Below are positions 42,843 through 52,412 of a stretch of 64,000 nt of DNA, in pieces. The stretch is from contig NZ_OCMT01000002.1 in NCBI RefSeq assembly GCF_900215335.1, positions 1,302,001-1,366,000 on the forward strand. The letters are read 5' to 3'. The number at the start of each line of letters is the position of its first letter. Positions within the stretch are counted from its first letter, which is position 1. The position numbers and the translations under genes are program-made. The notes beneath the pieces are model-generated. The model was not told the DNA's origin. It ran no database searches and was given only the letters and a program-made list of their open reading frames with translations. The stretch comes from Pedobacter xixiisoli (GTDB lineage: Bacteria; Bacteroidota; Bacteroidia; Sphingobacteriales; Sphingobacteriaceae).

Positions 42843-43844
42843 TTAACTCAACTTTTCGGTCAACATCTTCATCTCTATATGAGGAGATTTACGCTCGTAT
42901 AAAATTTGATAAACCGCTTCACTTATTGGCATATCTACCTTATATTTTTCATTGATGCGATGCATTGAATTTGCAGCATAATACCCTTCGGCAATCATGT
43001 TCATTTCTAACTGCGCAGATTTTACCGTGTAACCCTTCCCTATCATGTTGCCAAAAGTTCTATTTCTACTGAACTGGGAATAAGCGGTCACCATTAAATC
43101 ACCCAAATAGGCAGATTCTTTGATGTCTCTTTCAATTGGATGTACCGCATCTACAAAACGTTCAATCTCGCGAATAGCATTAGAAATGAGTACCGCTTGA
43201 AAATTATCACCATAGCCAACACCATGACAAATACCACTAGCCACTGCGTAAATGTTTTTCAAAACCGCAGCATACTCAGTTCCAAAAATATCATCAGAAA
43301 TATTGGTCTTGATATAACGGGCATTGAGGTAACTAGCAAAAACACTTGCAGAATTAACATCTGTACAAGCAATAGTAAGGTAAGAAAGCTTCTCTAGGGC
43401 TACTTCCTCTGCATGGCACGGACCACTAATTACCAAGATATCTTCATAAGGTAATTCATATTTCTCATGCAAAAAATCGCCAATAATCAAATTATCTTCT
43501 GGCACAATTCCCTTAATGGCAGATACTACTTTTTTACCCTTCATTTGCGCCGGGCTAATATCCTTTAGGCTGTCTTTTAAAAAAGCAGCTGGCACATTTA
43601 ATATCACGTAATCGGCCTGAGCAATAATGTGGGTAATGTCTGAAGATACATTTTCTGGTTTTAGCCTAACCTCAACCGCACTTAAATAGCTAGGGTTGTG
43701 CTTATATTTCCTGATATGAGTTATCGCTTCTTCGTTGCGCATCCACCAAAAAATTTCCTTTTCAGTTTCATTATCTGAAAGCATTTTGATAATGGCTGTT
43801 GCCCAACTTCCACCGCCAATCATGGCTATCTTAGGTGCACTCAT
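42843..43844 (-). CDS. gpsA: Glycerol-3-phosphate dehydrogenase (NAD(P)+)
   Basis: Reduces dihydroxyacetone phosphate to sn-glycerol-3-phosphate for phospholipid synthesis. The Rossmann nucleotide loop is IGGGSWATAI (usual GAGSWGTAL), followed by WWMRNEE. The catalytic lysine region reads FGTEYAAVLKNIYAVASGICHG, with GDNFQAVLISNAIREI and YLGDLMVTAYSQFSRNRTFG after it. 333 residues, normal length. It lies downstream of the adaptor gene but separated from it by a terminator. Confidence 0.95.
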   Translation of the reverse strand: MSAPKIAMIGGGSWATAIIKMLSDNETEKEIFWWMRNEEAITHIRKYKHNPSYLSAVEVRLKPENVSSDITHIIAQADYVILNVPAAFLKDSLKDISPAQMKGKKVVSAIKGIVPEDNLIIGDFLHEKYELPYEDILVISGPCHAEEVALEKLSYLTIACTDVNSASVFASYLNARYIKTNISDDIFGTEYAAVLKNIYAVASGICHGVGYGDNFQAVLISNAIREIERFVDAVHPIERDIKESAYLGDLMVTAYSQFSRNRTFGNMIGKGYTVKSAQLEMNMIAEGYYAANSMHRINEKYKVDMPISEAVYQILYERKSPHIEMKMLTEKLS

Positions 43845-43894
43845 ATCTAATTATCTTAAAGCGGGTATTTAATTTTAAACACAGATTAAAAACA

Positions 43895-43935
43895 AAAGGT
43901 TTAAAAAAATGCGATGAGCACCTTTTTAAACCTTT
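43895..43935 (-). terminator. Terminator of the tolC-adaptor operon
   Basis: A perfect 13-bp stem (AAAGGTTTAAAAA / TTTTTAAACCTTT) with a 15-nt loop, 34 bp after the adaptor stop, followed on the minus strand by TTGTTTTTAA. Confidence 0.85.
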
Positions 43936-43968
43936 GCAAAAATAATTAAATATTATGACTTGTTGTAC

Positions 43969-45318
43969 CTACTTTTTGTCTCCAGAAGTAAATAACTTAT
44001 CCTTAGATGTTTGCTCTACTTTTAAACCATCTTTAAGTTTATTTTGTATAGCCGAATAAGGTCCCGAAACAATTTCTTGTCCAGCTTTTAACCCCGTTTT
44101 TACAATAATAAACTGATCATTTTGGATACCCGTGGTTACTTCTGCTTTTTTCACCGTAGAAGCTTTTGCGTCAAATAAGTAGATATATTGTTTAACCTGC
44201 TTATCATTAAGTTTACTCTTTTGCTTTTCGGCATCTTGAGCACTGCTACTATTATCACCGTCAGTCTTAGCATCAGTAAAAATTGCCTGAATTGGTACAG
44301 CTAAGCCGTTCACCGTTTCACTTTCAATATCAACCGTAGCAGAAAGACCTGGCCTAAATGGCGAAGGCAAATCTTTTGCACCGCCTTTAACTGCACTATA
44401 TGATGCAGCTAACAATCTTACCTTTACCGAGAAGTTAGTTACTTGATCTACCGATGTTGTAGTGGCACCAACTGCAGTTGAAGAACTTGCAATTTCCGTT
44501 ACCACACCTCTAAATTTCTTACCTGCAAAAGCATCGACTTCTACGGTTGCGCTATCGCCTAAAGTTACGCGGTTAATATCATTTTCGTTCACATCTACAT
44601 TTACTTCCATACTGCTCAAGTTAGAAATACGCATAATTTCTGTACCAGCCATTTGAGACGTACCCAAAATACGATCGCCTAACTCAATTGAAAGTTTAGA
44701 AACTACGCCATCAACAGGAGCATAAATAGTAGTTCGAGCTAAGTTAGCGCCAGCCTCTTTTACACTAGCTCCGGTTTGTTCCAAATTAAATTTAGCTCCT
44801 ACTACACCTTCTTTTGCACTAGCCAGCGTAGATTTTGCTGTTAAATATGCCGCTTTAGCATTATCGAACTCTGCGGCAGAAATCACCTTTTTATTAAAAA
44901 GCTCAACATTACGCTTGTAAGTTGCCTCTGCGTTTACAAAGTTAGCCTCCGCTTGTACCAATTGTTGTTGAGCCGAAGCCACACTAGCTTTTTGAGCATT
45001 ATAAGAAGCAACCGTACGTTCATAGCTAGACTGCAAAATATCTGGACGTACCTTACACAACAACTGCCCTTTCTTCACTATATCACCTTCTTTAACCAAA
45101 AGCTCCGTCACCTCTCCCGAAACCTCAGAACTTAGTTTAACTTCAGTTTCAGGTTGTATTTTTCCACTGGCAGTTACTGTTTCGATAACCGTTTTATTTC
45201 CTGCTTTTTCTACGGTAACTTTCTCTACCTGCTTTTTACCAATTACACCTGTAGCAGCCAATACGATTAGTATTGCGATAATTGCACCTGCGCCTATTAA
45301 AATGTGTTTTAACTTCAT
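43969..45318 (-). CDS. Periplasmic adaptor (HlyD/RND-type membrane fusion protein)
   Basis: A 449-residue adaptor linking an inner-membrane pump to an outer-membrane channel. An N-terminal anchor (about 5-26) is followed by a biotinyl-lipoyl half (SGEVTELLVKEGDIVKKGQLLCKV), a long alpha hairpin (about 95-190, Ala/Gln-rich coiled coil), the second lipoyl half (IYAPVDGVVSKLSIELGDRI) and beta-barrel domains. The layout resembles MacA. It lies 60 bp after the tolC-type gene, but the next gene is gpsA, so the pump must be encoded elsewhere. Confidence 0.92.
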   Translation of the reverse strand: MKLKHILIGAGAIIAILIVLAATGVIGKKQVEKVTVEKAGNKTVIETVTASGKIQPETEVKLSSEVSGEVTELLVKEGDIVKKGQLLCKVRPDILQSSYERTVASYNAQKASVASAQQQLVQAEANFVNAEATYKRNVELFNKKVISAAEFDNAKAAYLTAKSTLASAKEGVVGAKFNLEQTGASVKEAGANLARTTIYAPVDGVVSKLSIELGDRILGTSQMAGTEIMRISNLSSMEVNVDVNENDINRVTLGDSATVEVDAFAGKKFRGVVTEIASSSTAVGATTTSVDQVTNFSVKVRLLAASYSAVKGGAKDLPSPFRPGLSATVDIESETVNGLAVPIQAIFTDAKTDGDNSSSAQDAEKQKSKLNDKQVKQYIYLFDAKASTVKKAEVTTGIQNDQFIIVKTGLKAGQEIVSGPYSAIQNKLKDGLKVEQTSKDKLFTSGDKK

Positions 45319-45378
45319 AATTATTTAATATTCCAATCCCGAATGGTCGGGACAAGTCGTGGTTTCTTTTTGTATTAA

Positions 45379-46821
45379 TTAAAATGCGATTTGTTTGCCT
45401 AAATAGTAATCTATCACTTTCGATTTGAATAACAAATCGTACTTAGCCTGTATCATATCTATTTCTGCTTTGTTTCTATTCGTTTGTGCAGTACTAAATT
45501 CTACAGAATTAGCCAAACCAACGTTATAGCGCTGTTCGATTACGAAAAAAGCATCTTTTTGTGCCGCAAATGCATTTGTAGTAGATCGGAATCTACTTTC
45601 AGCAGCTCTTAAATCGGCAACTGCCTGATAAATAACCTTATTAAGATTATTTTTCGAAAGCTGCTCGTCAACTTGTGCATTTTGATAATTGATTTTTGCT
45701 CTTCTCACATTAGAACGAGCTTGATATCCATTAAAAATTGGAATAGAAAGACTAAAACCAACAAACTGATTAAAGTTGTCTTGAATCTGTGAGCCAAAGC
45801 TATAATTGGACAAAGTTCTCAGGATATCTGGAACTTCATTTACAACGGGTTGTTGGGTACCTTGTACTTTTCCAATAACAACCTCTTTAAGACCATTATT
45901 TACTTCTGTTACTTTTGGTTTTATGCTAGAATAATTGGAACCTACGCCACCACCAAATGATAACCGGGGATAATAAGTTCCTCTTGCAACATCAATTGCT
46001 TTTTCTGCTGCCTGAGCTCTTAAAGAAGCCAACCTAATATCAGGGAATACAGTCATTGCCGTTGCAACTACTTCTGGTGCACTGTAACTATTTTTAGCAT
46101 AAGTAATGGCATCTACTAATGGCACCTGTACTTCAAACTTATTATCAGATGGCAATTCCATCAACTGGTTAAGTGTCAAATAAGAAATTGCTAAGTTATT
46201 TTGAGCATTAGTAACTTCAAGTTCCGAGGTGGCAACTTGTGACTTAGCTTGTGAAACATCGGCTAAAGTTTTATTACCTACATCCAACAATTGTTGTTGT
46301 TGATTTAATGTCTGTTTAGCTACTTCTAGCTGTTGCTGTGCGGCTTTTAGTAAATCTTTATTAAACAAAATTTGCATATAAGACGTAACCACTTGTAGTA
46401 TCAAATCGTTTTTAACTTTTTCTACATTAGCCTTATCCGCATCCAACAATAACTTATTCTGCTTAATTTGATTAACTTTTTGGCCTCCAGCAAATAAATC
46501 TACACTTCCGTTAATACTTCCACTAGCGGCATTAAACTGTTGACTAATAAATTGGTTAGTAGATGGGTCAATACTTCTACCAAAGTTTCTATTACCATTA
46601 ATACTTCCACTTATAGATGGCAGTAACGCATTTTTCGATTGACCGTAATTTTCATCGGCCAATGCTGCACTAAACTGCGCCTGCTTTACCTGCAAATTGT
46701 TATTTAGCGTTTTATCTATCGCCTGCTGAATGGTAATCACTTCTTGTGCTGAGGCTGTAAAACCTGCCACAGACAGGGAGAACGCCGCAAACAAAAAGCT
46801 TATTTTAGAAGTTTGTCTCAT
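45379..46821 (-). CDS. TolC-family outer-membrane efflux channel
   Basis: A 480-residue outer-membrane factor. Signal peptide (about 1-25), then two OEP repeats of long helices (about 30-230 and 260-475), with characteristic NNNLQVKQAQFSAALADENYGQSKNALLPSISGS and TAQTNRNKAEIDMIQAKYDLLFK stretches. It trimerises to form the exit duct for drugs, proteins or siderophores. First gene of a two-gene unit with the adaptor; no permease is attached. Substrate unknown. Confidence 0.93.
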   Translation of the reverse strand: MRQTSKISFLFAAFSLSVAGFTASAQEVITIQQAIDKTLNNNLQVKQAQFSAALADENYGQSKNALLPSISGSINGNRNFGRSIDPSTNQFISQQFNAASGSINGSVDLFAGGQKVNQIKQNKLLLDADKANVEKVKNDLILQVVTSYMQILFNKDLLKAAQQQLEVAKQTLNQQQQLLDVGNKTLADVSQAKSQVATSELEVTNAQNNLAISYLTLNQLMELPSDNKFEVQVPLVDAITYAKNSYSAPEVVATAMTVFPDIRLASLRAQAAEKAIDVARGTYYPRLSFGGGVGSNYSSIKPKVTEVNNGLKEVVIGKVQGTQQPVVNEVPDILRTLSNYSFGSQIQDNFNQFVGFSLSIPIFNGYQARSNVRRAKINYQNAQVDEQLSKNNLNKVIYQAVADLRAAESRFRSTTNAFAAQKDAFFVIEQRYNVGLANSVEFSTAQTNRNKAEIDMIQAKYDLLFKSKVIDYYLGKQIAF

Positions 46822-46904
46822 AAATTTCGTTCACAATTATAAATAAACGGGAGGTCGTTTTTTGTAAATTTTTAACTATAGTGCTTAAATATTACTTTTA
46901 CAGC

Positions 46905-47564
46905 ATGTACACTGTTAGACCGCCCTTTTTTCTCAAATGGTTTTATCCCAATTTAATTTGGAATAAAGATACCAAAGAAAAAATCGTTTATCTCACCTTT
47001 GACGATGGTCCAATACCAAATGTTACAGACTTTGTGTTAAATACATTAAAAAGCTTTGATGTTAAAGCTACGTTTTTTTGCATTGGCGACAATATCCAAA
47101 AACATCCACAAGTATTTGAGCGCATTAAAAGAGAAGGTCATGCTATCGGCAACCATACTTACAACCACCTAAAAGGATGGAAAACAGAGAACGAAACCTA
47201 CATCAATAATTTTTGGAAATGTCAAGAATTAACAAATACTAATTTGTTTCGCCCGCCATATGGGAGGATTAAGAAAAGTCAGATTAAGGATTTAGTTAAG
47301 AGTTGCGAGTTGCGAGTTATGGTCAATACACAACCCACAACCCATAATCAGAAACTAGATATAGTGATGTGGGATGTATTAAGTGGTGATTTTGACATCA
47401 ATTTAGCTCCAGAAAAATGTTATGAAAACGTAATTAGCAAAACTAGAAATGGTTCTATCATCGTATTTCACGATAGTTTAAAAGCTTGGGAAAGACTAGA
47501 ATATGCGCTACCAAAATCGATTGAATCTCTTTTAAAGAAAGGTTTTCGATTCGAAACACTTTAA
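46905..47564 (+). CDS. NodB-domain polysaccharide deacetylase with an inserted segment
   Basis: A 219-residue carbohydrate esterase family 4-like enzyme, likely acting on peptidoglycan or chitin-like N-acetyl groups. The metal and catalytic motifs are intact: TFDDGP (Asp33, Asp34), GNHTYNH (His84, His88), RPPYGR (116-121), WDVLSGDFD and VFHDS. Between VK (132) and IVMWD about 20 extra residues (133-152) are encoded by repeat-like DNA (47299-47356). Hydrophobic FFLKWFYPNLIW near the start could be a weak anchor. Start at the ATG at 46905; an in-frame GTG lies at 46881. Confidence 0.88.
   Translation: MYTVRPPFFLKWFYPNLIWNKDTKEKIVYLTFDDGPIPNVTDFVLNTLKSFDVKATFFCIGDNIQKHPQVFERIKREGHAIGNHTYNHLKGWKTENETYINNFWKCQELTNTNLFRPPYGRIKKSQIKDLVKSCELRVMVNTQPTTHNQKLDIVMWDVLSGDFDINLAPEKCYENVISKTRNGSIIVFHDSLKAWERLEYALPKSIESLLKKGFRFETL
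47299..47356 (+). repeat. Intergenic-type repeat inside the deacetylase gene
   Basis: GAGTTGCGAGTTGCGAGTT (47300-47318) followed by an ACACAACCCACAACCCATAA half that is roughly its reverse complement (13 of 19 positions). Such word-like arms are otherwise seen here only between genes. It keeps the frame. Confidence 0.65.
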
Positions 47565-47660
47565 TTTTTGGCTTTTCTATGGATTCGTGAAGTTTTTTTC
47601 ATCCTTAATATTAAAAACATATAGCAAATCTTATTTTAGCCATTCAATTAAAAGGAAACC

Positions 47661-48587
47661 ATGAACAAACTATCTAAAGCCATTCTCGTTCTCACAATTT
47701 GTGCAAATACTTTTACCCTAAACGCCCAAGATAGAGAGCTAACTGTTAGTAGTAAAAGAAACGAAGACAAGAGCGTTACACTTACCGCCGAAAAAACTTC
47801 TCCAGGAACTTATACCGTTGTTTTAAATTTTAGGGAACTAACCAACACTCACAGCGTTAGCGACCCTACTTATAAGGTTAAACACAGCGGAGGCAACTTC
47901 CTTACTTTAACGCCTAGCAATAGAGACCAAAGTATTGGCTATGCATATAGCTACAGTTACATTAGAGGAGAACTTAACCCAAAGTATAACCCACTTTTTG
48001 TGTATGCATTACCTTATGGAAAAGGTAAGAAAGTAAGAGCCACTGAAGCTAATTTCCTGAATGCTACTTATTTTGGTTCTACTACTCCTGATGATTGGAA
48101 ATCTTATCGTTTTTATACCGAAGAAATAGATACCGTAACAGCAGTTAGAAAAGGGATTGTAGTCAGCGTTTCCGACTTGTATGACGAAGACACCAAAGAC
48201 CTGAAATATACCAGTAAAGTAAATACCATCGTTATAGAACATGCTGATGGCACACTCGCAAATTACCGAGGTTTCAAGAAAGGTATTTTTGTGAAACAGG
48301 GTCAAACTGTATTCCCTGGTACAGCACTGGGAATGAATAACATTACCAATGAGCGTTATGGTATTTCATTGATGATTACTTATTTGAAATCTGCGGATAT
48401 AGGTGCAGCAAAAAAGAACACTAAAGAATCTAAAAGTCTGTATGGTTTTGTTACGCCCTATTTTTGCACCACAGCTAATGCCAATGGTATTTTAACCAAT
48501 CAGAAATATTATACCTCAGCCATTACTCCAGAAATTATCCAGAAAGAAATGACGAAAAAAGAGATTAAAAATTTAGGAAAGAAATAA
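47661..48587 (+). CDS. Secreted LytM/M23-like protein lacking catalytic residues
   Basis: A 308-residue secreted protein (signal peptide about 1-22). Residues about 150-260 follow the M23 (LytM) fold order: YRFYTEEIDTVTAVRKGIVVSVSD corresponds to the HxxxD segment, NTIVIEHADGTLANYRGFKKGIFVKQGQTV to the HxH segment. The metal-binding histidines are missing at both places, so it is probably an inactive homologue, like EnvC-type activators of wall amidases. That role is inference. A lipoprotein gene follows at 17 bp and is likely cotranscribed. Confidence 0.72.
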   Translation: MNKLSKAILVLTICANTFTLNAQDRELTVSSKRNEDKSVTLTAEKTSPGTYTVVLNFRELTNTHSVSDPTYKVKHSGGNFLTLTPSNRDQSIGYAYSYSYIRGELNPKYNPLFVYALPYGKGKKVRATEANFLNATYFGSTTPDDWKSYRFYTEEIDTVTAVRKGIVVSVSDLYDEDTKDLKYTSKVNTIVIEHADGTLANYRGFKKGIFVKQGQTVFPGTALGMNNITNERYGISLMITYLKSADIGAAKKNTKESKSLYGFVTPYFCTTANANGILTNQKYYTSAITPEIIQKEMTKKEIKNLGKK

Positions 48588-48604
48588 TCTCACAGAGACA
48601 AAGC

Positions 48605-49204
48605 ATGAAGAAATACCTATTTTTCTTACTCGTATTATGCTTATTTTCTTGTACACCCTCAGTAGAAAAAGACTTTAAAAAAATCCCCACTGAATTTGAT
48701 ACTTTAGAAAACCTCATTAAACATATCAATCCTTCAAAAAAATACATTTATTGGGAATGTGTTTATAAGGAATATGAAAAGACATCAAAAGTAATTATTA
48801 GTAAAGGAGATAGTTCTAGTATTAGAAATCTAAAATATGATGTCCCGAGAGATGGCTTTATCAATAAAAATTGGACCGGTTATTATTACATAGCGTATCA
48901 AGATGGAAAAAAACTGAAATATGCTTACGACACGAAAAGCCTTCAAACGTTTATTGGTAAAATAGACAATTTAGCCAATGCTTTACTCATTGCAGAAACG
49001 CAGAATTTCTCAGTTGACTTAAAGAAAAAATTAGGAAGCTCCTATAAAAAAACATCTAATGGATTTGAGCTTCACCTAGCTAAATTTCATTCATGCCCGA
49101 CACAAACTGAAGCTTTTAAAATTTCAATTGACACACTTGGCAATTTGGAACCTAAGACTTTAAACTATTTTTACAATGTCTATAAAGATGTCTGCGCTGA
49201 TTAA
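48605..49204 (+). CDS. Lipoprotein, unknown
   Basis: A 199-residue predicted lipoprotein: MKKYLFFLLVLCLFSC with lipobox LFSC (Cys16). The mature part is mixed alpha/beta, rich in Lys, Tyr and Asp, with no recognised domain. It starts 17 bp after the LytM-like gene, suggesting joint expression and perhaps an envelope partnership. Family not recognised. Confidence 0.68.
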   Translation: MKKYLFFLLVLCLFSCTPSVEKDFKKIPTEFDTLENLIKHINPSKKYIYWECVYKEYEKTSKVIISKGDSSSIRNLKYDVPRDGFINKNWTGYYYIAYQDGKKLKYAYDTKSLQTFIGKIDNLANALLIAETQNFSVDLKKKLGSSYKKTSNGFELHLAKFHSCPTQTEAFKISIDTLGNLEPKTLNYFYNVYKDVCAD

Positions 49205-49323
49205 ATCTTGTGTTCTATAATGAGAATTACAACTTAATATTTTAAGCTTACAATTCCGCTGTTTAGAATAATTCCAAATTAGCTAATCGCCTGCCTAGAT
49301 TATATTTAAAGATAGTTTTTTGT

Positions 49324-49331
49324 TATTTTTG
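49324..49331 (+). promoter_or_regulatory. Possible -7 box of acnB
   Basis: TATTTTTG, 130 nt before the ATG at 49462. A GGTTG / CAACC hairpin lies between them near 49411-49432. No -33 match, so weak. Confidence 0.3.
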
Positions 49332-49461
49332 GTCTTGACCATAAAACTGCGTTCTTTGGTCGTTAAACACAAATTAATCCACGAAAACCAGTATTCTTTT
49401 TTTAAAAAACAGGTTGTGTATCTTATCGCAACCTCCATAGAAAAAGAATAACACAACTAAG

Positions 49462-52227
49462 ATGAGTATTTATAACGATTATATCCAGGAGATTGAAGAG
49501 AGAAAAACCCAAAATCTTCACCCTAAACCTATTGATGGAGCAGATTTATTAAGTGAAATTATTGCTCAAATCAAAGACACCAACAACGCCAACAGAGAAG
49601 ATTCAGTTAAGTTTTTTATCTACAATACTTTGCCAGGCACTACTAGCGCAGCTAGTGTAAAGGCACAATTCTTAAAAGAAATCATTTTGGGCGAAGCTGT
49701 TGTTGCAGAAATTACGCCTGACTTTGCTTTCGAATTGTTATCACACATGAAGGGCGGACCTTCTATTAAAGTTTTATTGGACATTGCCTTAGCTGATGAT
49801 GCGGAGAAGGCTCAAAAAGCAGCTGATGTTCTTAAAACACAAGTTTTCTTATACGATGCTGATACAGACCGTTTAAAAGAAGCTTATCAAAATGAAAATC
49901 CTATCGCTAAGCAAATATTAGAAAGTTACGCTAAAGCCGAATTCTTCACCAAATTACCTGAGGTTGCCGAAGAAATCAAAGTGGTAACTTTTATTGCTGG
50001 CATTGGAGATATTTCTACGGATTTATTATCTCCAGGTAACCAAGCGCACTCTCGTTCTGATCGTGAGCTGCATGGTAAATGCATGATTACACCAGAAGCT
50101 CAAGAACAAATCCAAGCGTTACAAGCGCAACATCCAGACAAAAGCGTGATGTTAGTAGCTGAAAAAGGCACCATGGGTGTAGGTTCTTCACGTATGTCGG
50201 GGGTAAACAACGTAGCGCTTTGGACTGGAAAAAAATCTAGCCCTTATGTTCCCTTTGTAAATATTGCTCCAATTGTTGGTGGTACTAATGGTATTTCTCC
50301 AATTTTCTTAACTACAGTAGATGTTACTGGCGGTATCGGTATCGACCTTAAAAACTGGGTAAAGAAAACTGACGAAAATGGCGACCTTATTCGTAACGAA
50401 AGCGGTGAGCCAGTTTTGGAGGAGGCTTTTTCTGTAGCAACAGGAACGGTATTGACCATCAATACAAAAACTAAAAAACTATCTAACGGAGAGCAAGAGC
50501 TGATTGATATTTCAAAAGCATTAACTCCGCAGAAAATGGAATTTATTAAGGCTGGCGGTTCTTACGCCATCGTTTTTGGTAAAAAAATCCAAACTTTTGC
50601 GGCTAGAGTTTTAGGAATAGAAGCTCCGCTAGTTTATGCCCCAGCAAAAGAAGTTTCTATCGAAGGCCAAGGCTTAACTGCTGTAGAAAAAATATTCAAT
50701 AAAAATGCAGTAGGCATAGCTCAAGGAAAAGTTTTACATGCTGGTTCTGATGTTCGTGTTGAGGTAAACATTGTAGGCTCTCAGGACACCACAGGTTTAA
50801 TGACTGCTCAAGAATTAGAGGCAATGGCTGCTACAGTAATCTCTCCAATTGTTGATGGCGCTTATCAGTCTGGTTGCCACACGGCTTCTGTTTGGGATAA
50901 AAAAGCACAGGCCAACATCCCGAAATTAATGAAGTTCATGAACGATTTCGGTGTAATCACCGCTCGTGACCCGAAAGGCGAATATCATTCAATGACTGAC
51001 GTTATTCACAAAGTATTGAACGACATCACCATTGACGAGTGGGCAATTATCATCGGTGGAGATTCACATACACGTATGTCTAAAGGTGTTGCTTTCGGAG
51101 CAGATTCTGGTACAGTAGCCCTAGCTTTGGCAACTGGCGAGGCTTCTATGCCAATCCCTGAATCGGTAAAAGTAACTTTCAAAGGTGCAATGAAAGAACA
51201 CATGGATTTCCGTGATGTGGTTCATGCAACGCAATTACAGATGTTGCAACAATTTGATGGCGAAAACGTATTCCAAGGTCGTATTATCGAGGTACACATC
51301 GGTACTTTATTGGCCGACCAAGCCTTTACTTTTACTGATTGGACAGCAGAAATGAAAGCTAAAGCTTCCATCTGTATTTCTCAAGATGATACTTTAATCG
51401 AGTCCTTAGAAATTGCGAAAAGCCGTATTCAAATCATGATTGACAAAGGTATGGACAACCATAACCAAGTTCTTCAAGGATTAATCAATAAAGCAAACAA
51501 ACGTATCGAGGAAATTAAAACGGGTATTAAACCTGCTTTAACTCCAGATGATAACGCCAAGTATTACGCAGAAGTAGTAATTGATTTGGATATCATCAAC
51601 GAGCCAATGATTGCTGACCCAGATGTAAATAACGCTGACGTTTCTAAACGCTACACACATGATACCATCAGAGATTTAACTTTCTATGGTGGCGATAAAA
51701 AAGTAGACCTTGGTTTCGTAGGTTCTTGCATGGTACATAAAGACGATTTAAAAATCGTTTCTCAAATGTTGAAAAACGTAGAGACGCAAACTGGTTCTGT
51801 ATCATTCAAAGCTCCTTTGGTGGTTGCGGCGCCTACTTATAACATCATCGACGAGTTAAAAGCAGAAGGCGACTGGGAATATTTACAGAAATATTCTGGA
51901 TTTGAATTCAGCGATGCTTTACCAAAAAGTTCAGCTCGTACCGAATATGAAAATATCATGTATTTAGAGCGACCAGGTTGTAATTTATGCATGGGTAACC
52001 AAGAAAAAGCTGCCAAAGGCGATACCGTAATGGCTACCTCTACCCGTTTGTTCCAAGGTCGTGTGGTAGAAGACAGAGATGGCAAAAAAGGAGAATCTTT
52101 ATTGGCATCTACGCCAGTGGTAGTTCTTTCTGCAATCTTAGGTCGTATCCCAAGCATCGAAGAATATAAATTAGCAGTAGAAGGTATCAATCTAACTAAG
52201 TTTACCCCTATTTCTACGAAGCAATAA
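49462..52227 (+). CDS. acnB: Aconitate hydratase B
   Basis: A 921-residue AcnB-class aconitase, also expected to act on 2-methylisocitrate. The HEAT-like N-terminal domain peculiar to this class is present (about 1-160). The swivel domain follows, then the catalytic domains with GADSGTVALALATGEA and the [4Fe-4S] ligand region RPGCNLCMGNQEKAAKG near 835-850, plus an earlier Cys in the DGAYQSGCHTAS area. Length exceeds the E. coli enzyme (865) by about 55 residues. It is followed by a terminator and then by a second aconitase of a different class. Confidence 0.94.
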   Translation: MSIYNDYIQEIEERKTQNLHPKPIDGADLLSEIIAQIKDTNNANREDSVKFFIYNTLPGTTSAASVKAQFLKEIILGEAVVAEITPDFAFELLSHMKGGPSIKVLLDIALADDAEKAQKAADVLKTQVFLYDADTDRLKEAYQNENPIAKQILESYAKAEFFTKLPEVAEEIKVVTFIAGIGDISTDLLSPGNQAHSRSDRELHGKCMITPEAQEQIQALQAQHPDKSVMLVAEKGTMGVGSSRMSGVNNVALWTGKKSSPYVPFVNIAPIVGGTNGISPIFLTTVDVTGGIGIDLKNWVKKTDENGDLIRNESGEPVLEEAFSVATGTVLTINTKTKKLSNGEQELIDISKALTPQKMEFIKAGGSYAIVFGKKIQTFAARVLGIEAPLVYAPAKEVSIEGQGLTAVEKIFNKNAVGIAQGKVLHAGSDVRVEVNIVGSQDTTGLMTAQELEAMAATVISPIVDGAYQSGCHTASVWDKKAQANIPKLMKFMNDFGVITARDPKGEYHSMTDVIHKVLNDITIDEWAIIIGGDSHTRMSKGVAFGADSGTVALALATGEASMPIPESVKVTFKGAMKEHMDFRDVVHATQLQMLQQFDGENVFQGRIIEVHIGTLLADQAFTFTDWTAEMKAKASICISQDDTLIESLEIAKSRIQIMIDKGMDNHNQVLQGLINKANKRIEEIKTGIKPALTPDDNAKYYAEVVIDLDIINEPMIADPDVNNADVSKRYTHDTIRDLTFYGGDKKVDLGFVGSCMVHKDDLKIVSQMLKNVETQTGSVSFKAPLVVAAPTYNIIDELKAEGDWEYLQKYSGFEFSDALPKSSARTEYENIMYLERPGCNLCMGNQEKAAKGDTVMATSTRLFQGRVVEDRDGKKGESLLASTPVVVLSAILGRIPSIEEYKLAVEGINLTKFTPISTKQ

Positions 52228-52253
52228 GACATTTTATTTGTCAATACATAAAG

Positions 52254-52286
52254 AAGGCCATCCCGATAATCGAGATGGCCTTTTGT
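52254..52286 (+). terminator. acnB terminator
   Basis: AAGGCCATC / GATGGCCTT stem with an 11-nt loop and TTTTGTTT tail, 27 bp after the acnB stop. It makes the second aconitase gene a separate transcription unit. Confidence 0.88.
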
Positions 52287-52412
52287 TTAAGCAAAAAAAA
52301 TTGCATAGAATGTTTTTAAATAACACAATTTGACAAATCTCAAAAACAACTGTCTTGAAAATTGTTTAATTTAGATAACATCGTTATTGATGATAATTTT
52401 AACAAAACAATT

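Noticed and set aside
43937..43944. TATTTTTG box on the minus strand upstream of gpsA
   Set aside because: Any transcript from it would immediately meet the perfect terminator at 43895-43935, so it is unlikely to be the gpsA promoter.
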